A stretch of DNA of 64,000 nt from Cordylochernes scorpioides (lineage: Eukaryota; Arthropoda; Arachnida; Pseudoscorpiones; Chernetidae): contig CP092875.1 of the NCBI GenBank assembly GCA_030710605.1, forward strand, positions 63,745,404 through 63,809,403. Reading direction: 5' to 3'. The position numbers and the translations under genes were made by a program. This document shows, in pieces, positions 20,538 to 30,700 of this stretch (within the stretch, counting starts at the first letter, position 1; each line of letters begins with the position of its first letter). The notes under the pieces are model-generated. The model did not search any database and had not been told where the DNA came from. It saw nothing but the letters and a program-made list of their open reading frames with translations.

Positions 20538-21237
20538 AATTCTAAAAGGTCACTATCCATAAATTCTTGAGATTTGAATTTATAGCCTTAGTATTGAAAT
20601 GAATATTTTTCCAATGAAATCTAATCTCTCCATTTATAAGATCAAGTGATAGCCTTTTCAATTTTGAATCAGATTTTGGAAAATTCCATCTATTAGTGAT
20701 GAGAAATGCATTAGGAATTACTTGATGCATTTTACAGAATTTAAGAAAATAGATGTGAGAAAAAGAAGTCACACAAAAAGAACAACACAAAAAGTTGAGA
20801 AAACACAGCATTTTCTTTTACTAATAATTGTTGAAGGATTTTAAGTTGATATAATGGTGTTTACTACATTACTCTAACACAAATATTCACAGAATTATTA
20901 CTTTTTAAAGTTTTGCAAGATTTTCGATCGCCCTGTACTAGCCTTGTATGAACTGCATGCTCTCTCGATGTCAGAGTATAAGTAGTTACATAAATGCCAT
21001 AAGATATCTTACCATTGAATTATAAAAAGCTCAAAGAAAATCCCAAATCCATAAACTACAGCTTACAATTGCCATCACATTATTTTCCCCCTTCTAGAAT
21101 TCCTCTATGCCTACATAAGAAAATTAACTAGTTTTAACACATTAGTTTTACAGAAGTCCCCTCAATATGACAGAATTCTCTCATAAAGAAGTGGAATGTT
21201 GAAAATTGTGGAATAAGGAATGTTAAACAACTCTTAT

Positions 21238-21450
21238 AGGTACAAGAAAATAAGACTTAATCCAAATAATTGAATAGTGTGTGACGTTTCAGCAACAGCA
21301 TTGTTACCATCATCAGACAAAAGAATAAACATTTTTTTTTGTCTGATGATGGTAACAATGCTGTTGCCGAAACATCACACACTATTAAATTGTTTGGATT
21401 AGGTCTTATTTTCTTGTGTCTATAATCCAAATTGTGCTTTATCATTAAAC
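21238..21450. mobile_element. Family A palindromic element
   Basis: Inverted arms from AAGAAAATAAGACTTAATCC to the complementary end ATAATCCAAATTGTGC. The centre has two facing GTCTGATGATGG-type motifs, and the right arm continues to a GAAAC box after a hairpin. Confidence 0.75.
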
Positions 21451-22189
21451 AACTCTGCGCTAATTAAAAACACCTGACAAATGATTTTGTTCTTATGGAA
21501 GTGCCAATTCTAATGATGTGATAATGCAAATTTTCTCTAAATCCTTCTAGCCAACTCTCCCTGAGGCAACAACTGGTTAATCTTGAAACACTGGTTTATG
21601 CTTTTTTCAATACTTATTAATAGATCCATAAGATAGATAAGGCCATATAAGAATTCCATATGTGACATTTTGGCCCCAGCATTGTCATCATAATCTGATC
21701 AATCCAAACTGTACCTTGTAATCACAATGGTCTCCAAGTGGGGAGTTCAGAAAATCCCAAATTTTGTGTTGTGGCTTTGTCACCGACTTCAGTCTGTTTT
21801 TTTTTTTTTTGTTATTTTTCTTATTAAATAATTTATTAGAAATAGTGTAAACACATTTATTTTAAACAAAATAATAAATATCAGAACTTATAAAAAAAAA
21901 AGTTTATTTTCCTTCTTTTGAAAATATTTACATAGAAGCAATTTAACAAAACAAATTTAATCTCAAAATTAAACAATGCTAATTTACATATCTCTCGACA
22001 GAATGAATTTACTCTAGTCTCTAGTCAAAACCCAATAAATAAATATATACACAATTTAATTATTTGTCTGCGTAACTCTAAGTCCATTTACATCACTAGT
22101 TTACAGAGATGATCAATAGATGGTTCATAGTTTTCCATCTACAGTATAACCTTGGCCAGCTATAATTTTACACTTGCGATAATTCAACA

Positions 22190-22360
22190 ATACACTCATG
22201 GACAAAACTTAAGGAAATTTTACCTTTTAGCATGTATATCTGGATTCAGACAATAACTCTACAAGATATTTGATACACAGTGACCTTTAAGATACCAGAT
22301 AACCAAGTGTGAACGAAATTGCCTCTGTCTTCTTAAAAAAATAGATAACTATAGTGACAT
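22190..22360 (+). mobile_element. Short TIR element, family T
   Basis: Carries CTCATGGACAAAACTTAAGGAA at one end and TCTTAAAAAAATAGATAAC near the other. Similar copies lie at about 28590-28735, 29390-29610 and 53165-53640. Confidence 0.5.
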
Positions 22361-22574
22361 CAAAATTCAACAATTTCTAAATTTAAATTTCAACCACAGC
22401 ATTAGATAATTCTTGTTTAAATAAAATTTTGCATGAGGCCATATTGTGGCTGTAGTGGGAGTATGCGTACAGTGCTTGAAAGTGTTACAATGTGGCGCAA
22501 ATGGTGCCAAAATTGCCCTTAAAAGTTGAGAACAATTTTAGTTTTCTCGTGGATGATTTAGGTATAATTGGTTC

Positions 22575-22915
22575 AATAACCTTCTTCTTCTTCTTCCTTA
22601 TCTCCATTCAATCATATTAGGGTATCAAGCTTGTAAAGCTTGAGACTTGACAACCATCATGACTGGGTGAAGTAGAATGCCTTTGTCATTAAGTCTGGGA
22701 GCACTACCTAGTGGCAGGCCGACTTAGCTCCAATATGAAATGGCCGCCTCTGACATGAGGAACAGACGCCATGTGCAGCCGCTCCTAACATGGAGTATAA
22801 ACGCTGCTCATCCTGTATCCCTGGATTAGGAGCCCTTACAGGGTACTATCAGCCGGGCCAGCTGAGCCCAGGTTTTTTAGTGAGCTTGTTACTGCTCCCC
22901 CTCTTCCTTTAGTTT
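22575..22915 (-). mobile_element. LINE-derived short repeat, family L
   Basis: Reading on the - strand, the 5' end is a GC-rich block (CAGCTGGCCCGGCTGATAG) and the 3' end is AAGCTTGATACCCTAATATG then a GATAAGGAAGAAG tail. The 3' end matches that after the LINE C-terminus at 53846-54079, so this looks like an internally deleted LINE. Other copies: 24064-24258, 28945-29332, 32113-32462 and 50390-50758 (-); 30246-30580 and 51606-52035 (+). Confidence 0.7.
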
Positions 22916-23036
22916 CAATAACCTAACCTAAGCAGACACCAGTCACTGATGTAAACAATGAGGTGTCTAAGAGTGTAGAATTTTTCTTTTTAAATAACTT
23001 TCAGAGGAGGATGATACGGCACAATTTGGATTATAA

Positions 23037-23321
23037 TATATATAGTCACGACCGTCTGTCGTGGCCTCTGTCACGGATAATATACAGTTATCATCGTCAT
23101 GCGTTCTTAATTCTGTCACCATTTGCTTTTGGTTCAGTGGTAGAATGCTCGCCTGCCACGCGGGCGCCCCGGGTTCGATTCCCGACCGATGCATTTTATT
23201 TTTTTTTACAATTTTTAAAACTCATTTATATATTATACAAGAATGACATCCACGGCGCCAATTTATAATTGTAACGAATAGTATTTGAATAAAAGCATTT
23301 AATCGGGTAAACCCCGGGCGT
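23037..23321 (+). mobile_element. Helitron-like element carrying tRNA-Gly (copy c)
   Basis: Starts with TATATAGTCACGACCGTC inside a family A sequence (after TTTGGATTATA). It holds the tRNA-Gly pseudogene and the common tail, and stops within the GC hairpin, where family A sequence resumes. Confidence 0.6.
23123..23193 (+). pseudogene. tRNA-Gly(GCC) pseudogene in repeat copy c
   Basis: A box, anticodon arm (CTCGC/GCGGG, anticodon GCC) and B box are kept, but the 5' acceptor strand is replaced by TTTGCTT, so the acceptor stem cannot pair. A T run follows. Confidence 0.7.
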
Positions 23322-23781
23322 TGTAGATTATAAACACAAGGTAATAAGACCACATCCATGATAAGGTGCAGTTTGGATTATAGATTATAAACACAAGGTA
23401 ATAAGACCACATCCATGATAAGGTACAGTTTGGATTATAGATTATAAACACAAGGTAATAAGACAACATCCATGATAAGGTACAGTTTGGATTATAGATT
23501 ATAAACACAAGGTAATAAGACCACATCCATGATAAGGCACAATTTGAATTATAGATTATAAACACAAGGTAACAAGACCACATCCATGATAAGGTACAAT
23601 TTGGATTATAGATTATAAACACAAGGTAACAAGACCCTATCCATGATAAGGTACAGTTTGGATTATAGATTATAAACACAAGGTAATAAGACCACATCCA
23701 TGATAAGGTACAATTTGGAATATAGATTATAAACACAAGGTAACAAGACCACATCCATGATAAGGTACAGTTTGGATTATT
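23322..23781. repeat. 57-bp tandem array (eight units)
   Basis: The unit runs from TAGATTATAAACACAAGG to GGTACAGTTTGGATTA, with a CCATGATAAGG core: a shortened family A element repeated head to tail. Because 57 is a multiple of three, the - strand has an open frame of 19-residue repeats (165 codons). This is a consequence of the period and not evidence of a gene. Confidence 0.9.
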
Positions 23782-23782
23782 A

Positions 23783-24066
23783 CTATATATAGTCACGACC
23801 GTCTTTCCTCATCGGCCGCCTCTGTCACGGATAATATACAGTTATCGTCATGCGTTCTTAATTCTGTCACCGTTTGCTTTTGGTTCAGTGGTAGAATGCT
23901 CGCCTGCCACGCGGGCGCCCCGGGTTCGATTCCCGGCCGATGCATTTTTTTTTTTTACAATTTTTAAAACTCATTTATATATTATACAAGAATGACATCC
24001 ACGGCGCCAATTTATAATTGTAACAAATAGTATTTGAATAAAAGCATTTAATAACCCGGGCGTTGT
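23783..24066 (+). mobile_element. Helitron-like element carrying tRNA-Gly (copy d)
   Basis: Near twin of copy c, on the other side of the 57-bp array. It ends in a shortened hairpin CCCGGGCGTTGTCTGGG and runs straight into a family L repeat. Confidence 0.6.
23874..23944 (+). pseudogene. tRNA-Gly(GCC) pseudogene in repeat copy d
   Basis: Same defect as copy c: intact A box, anticodon arm and B box, but 5' acceptor strand missing. A T12 run follows. Confidence 0.7.
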
Positions 24067-24603
24067 CTGGGTGGAGTAGAATGCGTCTGCCTTTGTCATT
24101 AAGACTGGGAGTACAAACGCTGCTGATCCTGTATCCCTGGATTAGGAGCCCTTACAGGGTGCTATCAGCCGGGCCAGCTGAGCCCAGGTTTTTTACCGAG
24201 CTTGTTACTGCTCCCCCTCCTCCTTTTTCATCCGGGCTTGGGACCGGCAAAGATGGAGTTGAGATTTTTAAATATAAAATGACACAAATGACTAATGATC
24301 TGCTCTGCAGTATAATCACTTAGGGTTCTGGCATCTTATAAATGTAAAGATGTGTTGCTACATGTGTAAACATGTGGTGGTAAATATAGATCCTTTGGAC
24401 AACAACCCTTGCTGCTTTATATACTGTTTCTGGGTGGGTTAACAAACAGTAACGTCAACACCTGGTAACTTTTTAAAATGGAAACAAGAGTAAAAATCCA
24501 ACAAGGTAATAAGATCAAATTCAAATAATAAATAATGTGTGACGTTTCAGTAACAGCACAGTTACCAAAATTTCCTACACTATTTATTTATTTGTATTTG
24601 GTC

Positions 24604-24762
24604 ATAAATTACCTTGTGAAAAATAGTACAAATGTGATATTGTACTGGCTGGGATAAGGTGCATAAATTATGAAAAAGGCATCTCCTTATCGTGCAACTG
24701 AAAGTTGCTGATGGCCAAGTTGCACGATAAGGAGATGCCTTTTTCATAATAAATTACCTTGT
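24604..24762. mobile_element. Family C palindromic element with 14-bp target duplication
   Basis: ATAAATTACCTTGT stands at both 24604-24617 and 24749-24762. Between them is a short palindrome with arms GGCATCTCCTTATCGTGCAAC and complement. The target is a family A copy. A 14-bp duplication indicates target-primed retrotransposition. A longer copy at 54646-54950 has a hammerhead motif. Confidence 0.85.
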
Positions 24763-24806
24763 TGTTTATAATCCAAATTGTAAAAGAAAATAAGACCTAA
24801 TCCAAA

Positions 24807-26116
24807 TACAAGGTGGGATCAATAAATAAGGTGAATTATAATTTATTTAAAAAAATAAGAACGATATTAAAAATTAGGACTTTATTTATTCAAAATAATC
24901 ACCTTGGCTTTCTATACATCGTCTCCATCGTTCTGGAAACTTGTAAATACCCCCTTTATAGGCACTCTTAGGAAGCGTGTGAAAAAAATCTTGCACCACT
25001 TTCTGGACATCTTCATCCGAGTCAAATCGCTTTCTCTTTAACTCCTTCTTTAGTAGTCCAAAAAGGAAATAGTCAGAGGGGGCTAGGTCTGGACTATATG
25101 CAGAATGTTCTGAAACTTCAAAACCTAATTTAATGATTGTAGATACAGTTTTACATGATGTATGCGGCCTTGCATTATCACGAAGGAAGAGAACACCTTT
25201 ACTAAGCTTCCCTCTTCTTTTGTTTCTTATACCGGGCTTTAGCTTATTTACAAGAATGACACAATAAAAGTCGCTGTTCATACGTTGCCTTGAGGATGAA
25301 AAATCAAAACAGATTGGTCCATCAACATCCCAAAAAATTGTTAACAAAACTTTACCGGCCGAATGTTGAGACCTGATTTTTTTTGGTCTTGGAGAGTCGC
25401 CTCGTTTCCATTCCATAGATGCACGTTTTGTCGAAGGATCATAATGATAACACCAACTCAATCTCCAGTTACAATTTGGTCAAGGAAATGATCACCTTCC
25501 TCTTCATACCACTTTAACAGAGCCTTTGAAACCCAAATATGGTTAAGTTTTAGGTCCAAATCAAGGAAATGTGGAATCCATCTGCAGCATATTTATCTAA
25601 ATTGCAATTGTTCATTAATAATGGTGTGCACAGTTCTATAGCTTATATTCAAATTGTCGGCTATGGTAAAAATGGATATTTTTCTATCCTCCAAAATTAA
25701 GTTTTCAACTGCATTTATCGTGCTTGGCGTCGCTGTATCATTTGGTCGTCCAGGTCGCTCAATATCGGAATATGTAATTCGTCAATTTTTTAACTCGTTA
25801 ACCCATTTATAAATGTTTTTTGAGACAAACAAGACTCACCATAGATATTTTTCATTCTTTGGCATATTTGAGATGTTTGAATACCTTCTGCATTCAAGAA
25901 ACGAATAACTGCACGTTGTTCAAGCGTGGTGCAATCCTTCAAGGGAGCTTCCATTTTAGTTTATTTATAAGTCTCGCGCCGCGCGTGGGAAAAAAGAACA
26001 GAACACCTTAAATAGTCTCGATGTTATATTTTAATTATCTGTGGTTTAAATTATTTTTGCTTTTTTAATTTTTAAGAAATAAGATAATTCACCTTATTTA
26101 TTGATACCCCCTTGTA
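24807..26116 (-). mobile_element. Mariner element 1, nested in a family A repeat
   Basis: Inverted ends TACAAGGTGGGATCAATAA and, at the right, complement of TACAAGGGGGTATCAATAA, each with the TA target. Family A sequence breaks off at 24806 (AATCCAAA) and resumes at 26117 (AATTTATTAGTGTGTG). Confidence 0.92.
24886..25954 (-). pseudogene. Mariner transposase, decayed
   Basis: The C-terminal 191 codons (24886-25461) are open: CYHYDPSTK, the second catalytic aspartate in LFLRDNARPHTS, and the third in YSPDLAPSDYFLF (D34D type). Near 25465 a shift breaks the TGD(E)SW motif holding the first aspartate. Upstream remnants in mixed frames reach an ATG at 25952-25954 (MEAPLKD), with helix-turn-helix-like QICQRMKNIYG. 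Further stops lie between. The copy is inactive. Confidence 0.88.
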
Positions 26117-26502
26117 ATTTATTAGTGTGTGACGTTTTGGCAACAACATTGTCACCATCATCAGACAAAAGAGTAAAATGGTAAAGTAAAATAAATTATT
26201 TGGATTAGGTCTTATTTTATTTTATTATAATCTATAATCCAAATTGTGATTTATCATATAATCCAAATTGTAAATACAAGTAAAAAAGTAAATCCAAATA
26301 AGTAAAATCAATCTATGTAGTATTGCATTATTGTTAACAATCTCAAACAAGAATCGATATCGTGAGAAAATTTCCTCAGCTTGTGAATCGAAGAGTTGTC
26401 TTGCCAAGTATTCAGTTCAGTGCTCTGTAATTAGTTGAGTTGTTATGGAAGTGGGACCACAGTAAAATCTGAGTAGTTAGAAAACCAACATATTTAATAG
26501 GT

Positions 26503-26735
26503 GATAATACACAATTTGGATTATAGATTATAAACACAAGGTAATAAGACCAAATCCAAATAAATAGTGTGTGACGTTTCGGTAATAGAGTTGTTACCAT
26601 CATCAGACAAAAGTACTGAATGGTTTTGGAATTGGTCATTTAATACTTTTATCTGAAGATAGTAACAATGCTGTTACCAAAACATCACACACTATTATTT
26701 ATTTGGATTTGGTCTTATTACCTTGTGTTTATATT
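26503..26735. mobile_element. Family A palindromic element
   Basis: From GATAATACACAATTTGG to the inverted ACCTTGTGTTTATA, with facing ATCATCAGACAAAAG and complement near the middle. Confidence 0.75.
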
Positions 26736-27038
26736 TAATAGGTATCACTGAATTTACATGCTGATAAAAATAATGAATGAACCTATTAATTTTTTGTATT
26801 GTTTTCAACTCTCAGCTACACATGTATTATCATCAAGTGCAAGTTTTGAGGTGGTTGTAAATGTACCGCAGAGGGATTTAGAAAGGTTGTGAAACACTGG
26901 TCTAGTCAGATAAATTTCCTGGTAGATTTCTGTCTGTAGTTACTGTAACATCACGTAGACATTCTATTACTAAGATTACCATATGTGAATACATATTATC
27001 TAAATTGTTTCTTGCCACATCATTAAATAGGAGATAAC

Positions 27039-27291
27039 TATGGAGGTATTAACACAAGGTGATAAGACCAAATCCAAATAAATAAATAGTGTGTTACGTT
27101 TCGGTAACAGCGTTGTTACCATCTTCAGCATTCAGTATTTTTGTCTGAAGATGGCAAAAATACTGAATGCTGAAGATGGTAACAACGCTGTTACCGAAAC
27201 GTCACACACTATTTATTTATTTGGATTTGGTCTTATCACCTTGTGTTTATAGTCTATAATCCAAATTGTGCCTTATCTATGGAGGTATTAA
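27039..27291. mobile_element. Family A palindromic element with 14-bp target duplication
   Basis: TATGGAGGTATTAA occurs at 27039-27052 and 27278-27291. The element between is a near-perfect palindrome whose right half reads CTGAAGATGGTAACAACG, TGTTACC, GAAACGTCACAC. Confidence 0.88.
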
Positions 27292-27401
27292 TTTGTATTT
27301 TTATGCTCTTTGGGTTATCCAAAGATAACCAAACAGCAACAACACAAAAAGTGATACTCCTCATTGTTGTAGCCTAAGATTGCTGTAGTAAATCTTCCAG
27401 T

Positions 27402-27577
27402 ATAGTAGAACCTCCCTTTAACAGACACCCTGCTAGCAGACACCTCTCCACAAAGGACAGTTTTCATTTACAAAATTACCATTTTTATAATTTAGCAACT
27501 CTCCATTAAGAGGACACCTATTCCTAAAGGACACTATGGCTCTGAAATTAGGTGTCCTTTACAGGGAGGTTCTACTG
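27402..27577 (+). mobile_element. P1 MITE just upstream of SPG21 exon 1
   Basis: TAGTAGAACCTCCC ... GGGAGGTTCTACTG. It ends about 43 bp before the exon, so this is intron or upstream sequence. Confidence 0.7.
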
Positions 27578-27620
27578 TATTAAATTATTTGGCTCATCTG
27601 ACCAGCTTGTGGTATCCCAG

Positions 27621-27708
27621 GCTGCACCTCTTCAACCCCAAGTATGTCAGCGACATCTCACGGTCTTCCGAGTTCCAAGCCTTCCGCAGTACAGTTCCAC
27701 AGAGGAAG
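27621..27708 (+). CDS. SPG21: SPG21 exon 1 (first found)
   Basis: Acceptor GGTATCCCAG (an alternative is ACCAG at 27605), donor AAG|GTGAGT. It encodes ...[17 protein letters not shown], aligning with the human KVSPDYNWFRGTVPLKK. It begins with one base of a split codon and ends in phase 0. There is no in-frame ATG, so a further upstream exon must hold the start. Confidence 0.82.
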
Positions 27709-30700
27709 GTGAGTGCACAATGTCTGTTCTCTTTGGAGTTCAAACACTAACATCCCTGGAATAGCCTTGCTGTCAAATATGTGAAAATCGCAAAGATATT
27801 TTTAAAATATATTTTCAAAATTTATATACAGTAGAACCTCTATGAAAGGACACTTTCGCTAGAGGACACCTCTCTACAAAGGACAGTTTTCATCTGCAAA
27901 ATTACCATTTTTTTACAATTTAGCGACTCTTCGGTAAGAGGACACCTCTCCCTAAAGGACACTTTGGCTCTACAATTAGGTGTCCTTTACTGGGAGGTTC
28001 TACTATATTTTAAAATATTTCTTTCAACCTTACATATATACAGTAGAACCTCCCTGTAAAGGACAACACCTAATTGCAAATCCAAAGTGTCCTTTAGGGA
28101 GAGGTGTCCTCTTACCAGAGAATTGCTATCTAGTAAATAAGGTAATTTTGGTGAATAAAACTGACCTTTGTAGAGGAATGTCCTCTCATTGAGGTCTACT
28201 GTAGGTTGAAACCTAATGATAGATATTATATAAGCATATATATATATATGTGGCAATATAATAAGGTGGGAAAAGAGAAATAAGGACACCACAAGTTGGA
28301 AGAGGAACCCAGGCAACCAGAGAGAGAGGGAGAGACGGGACCGGCACAGCCGGGCTGCCGTTCGTGTCACACACAATCCCCCACTGTCTTAGAAGTCCCA
28401 AGGTGTTGACTGACGGACCCCAGTGGTCGCCCCTTGGAATGTCGCTGGTATCTGAAGTGACTGGACTATACATTCCCGTCTCTCTCTGGGTTGTCTGTAG
28501 GCTTGCCTTATTGTTCCTTGAAGAGTATATATTATGACTTATATATAATGACTTATATATAATGACTTAAATATAAATAATATAAGGAAGTGGAAAGTCT
28601 TTGATATTGCTGGTTGTCTATTTTTTTTTGCTTTGAAGAAGACAGAGGTAATTTTGTTAACACTTGGTTATCTGAATCCCAATATAAATGCCAAAAGGTA
28701 CAACTTTCTTAAGTTTTGTCCATGGGTGTATGTATTATTAACAAATATTTGTAAACCACATTGTTCTATACATGATCTTTAAAAAAGGGAAAGCATTTGG
28801 AATGTTGAGATAAAAAGATTGCGGCATATGATGTAACCTCTCATGTCAGTGGTCATTCTATCTCCCACAATTTGGCCTTGGGTGACGGCTTGGTATAGGC
28901 ACTAAAAATGTTCAGTTTTGGGCTGTGGTGTAGCTAAGCCTATACATTCTTCTTATTCTTTCCTATCTCCACTCAATCATATTACGGTATCAAGCTTGTA
29001 AAGCTTGAGACTTTTGATGGTGTATTTGACAACCATCATGATTGGGTGAAGTAGAATGTGTCTGCCTTTGTCATTAAGACTGGGAGCACTACTCAGTGGC
29101 AGGCCGACTTACCTCCAAAAGAAATGGCCGCCTCTGACATGAGGAACAGACGCCATGTGCAGCCACTCCTAACATGGATTACAAACAGTGCTCATCCTGT
29201 ATCCCTGGATTAGGAGCCCTTACAGGGTACTATCAGCCGGGCCAGCTAAGCCCAGGTTTTTTAGTGAGCTTGTTACTGCTCCCCCCCCTCCTTTTTCATC
29301 CAGGCTTAGGACCAGCAAAGGCGGAGTTCTAAAGAAATGTCACCTTCATAAATAATGGTCAGCCTATACATACAGTATGTAAATAAATACCCTCAAGGAC
29401 AAAACTTAAGGAAGTAGAAAGTCTTTGATGTCTCTAGTCGTCATTTTTTTGTTTTAAGGAGACAGAGGGAATTTTGTTCACACTTTATTATCTCGTGTGT
29501 CTTCAATAAAGGTCACTGGGTGTCGAACATCTTTCAGAGTTATTGTCTGAATCCAGATATACATGCTAAAAGGTAAAAATTCCTTAAATTTTGTCCATGA
29601 GCGTAAATTTTTCCATTATTCAGACACTGTGTTCCACTATCATAGTGGGAAGTCAAATGAGGTTTTTCCTTTTATCAGTTAGTCAGGTGGTGGTAGAGAT
29701 TAGCTTGTGTACCAGCTGGTGTGTGGTCTGTAGCAGACTTCCTTCTTAGCATCCTTAATGCTTGATATCTATACTCATTGTCTTGGAATTTGTATTTCTT
29801 GGATCCACATTTTGTACCCATTGCTACTACAAATGGGGAAGTAGGTAATGATAAAGCACAATTTGGATTATAGATTATAATAAAAGAAAGTAAGACCTAA
29901 TCCAAATAATTTATTAATGTGTGATGTTTCGGCAACAACATTGCCACCATCATCAGACAAAAGAATGGATGATGATGGTGACAATGTTGTTGCCGAAACG
30001 TCACACACTAATAAATTATTTGGTTTAGGTCTTACTTTCTTTTTTGGGGAAGTAGGTAACTGTGTGTTATAATGAAACTCTCTAATAAGGTTATTGTGTG
30101 TTGACAACAGAGTTTTCATTGACTTGTTATGTAGTTATTTATTATCATCATACGTGTGTATATAAAGAGACCAAATAAAGAACTATCATCTTGTGTCATC
30201 TACCTGCCTCTTCTAGATCCTACATGCCATCCAGGATATAACATTGGTCTGAAAAAAGAAGAGGGGGAGCAGTAACAAGCTCACTAAAAACCTGAGCTCA
30301 GCTGGCCCGGCTGATAGTACCCTGTAAGGGCTCCTAATCCAGGGATACAGGATGAGCAGCATTTGTACTCCATGTTAGGAGCGACTGCACATGGTGTCTG
30401 TTCCTTATGTCAGAGGCAGCCATTTCTTTTGGAGCTAAGTCAGTGGCCTGCCACTGAGTAGTGCTCCCAGTCTTAATGACAAAGGCAGATGCATTCTACT
30501 TCACCCAATCATGATGGTTGTTAACTTTACAAGTTTGATACTGTAATATGATTGAGTAGAGACAAGAAAGAAGAAGAAGAAGACAAAGGTCTTCATGGAG
30601 GACAGAGGGGGGAAACCTTGATATTGTTAAGCAGAGAGTTTGGCAGCACATTTTATCCATTCATTTAGCCTAACTTAAATTTTAATTTACGCCTTTGATC

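Noticed and set aside
23322..23781. CRISPR-like array
   Set aside because: The 57-bp units abut without variable spacers, and the DNA is clearly animal.
23299..23796. 165-codon open frame with 19-residue repeats
   Set aside because: The 57-bp unit is a multiple of three, so any stop-free phase stays open. The DNA is derived from mobile-element ends.
28213..28473. Open frames of 86-129 codons on the - strand
   Set aside because: No recognisable motifs, no splice-site support, and opposite to the SPG21 intron in which they lie.
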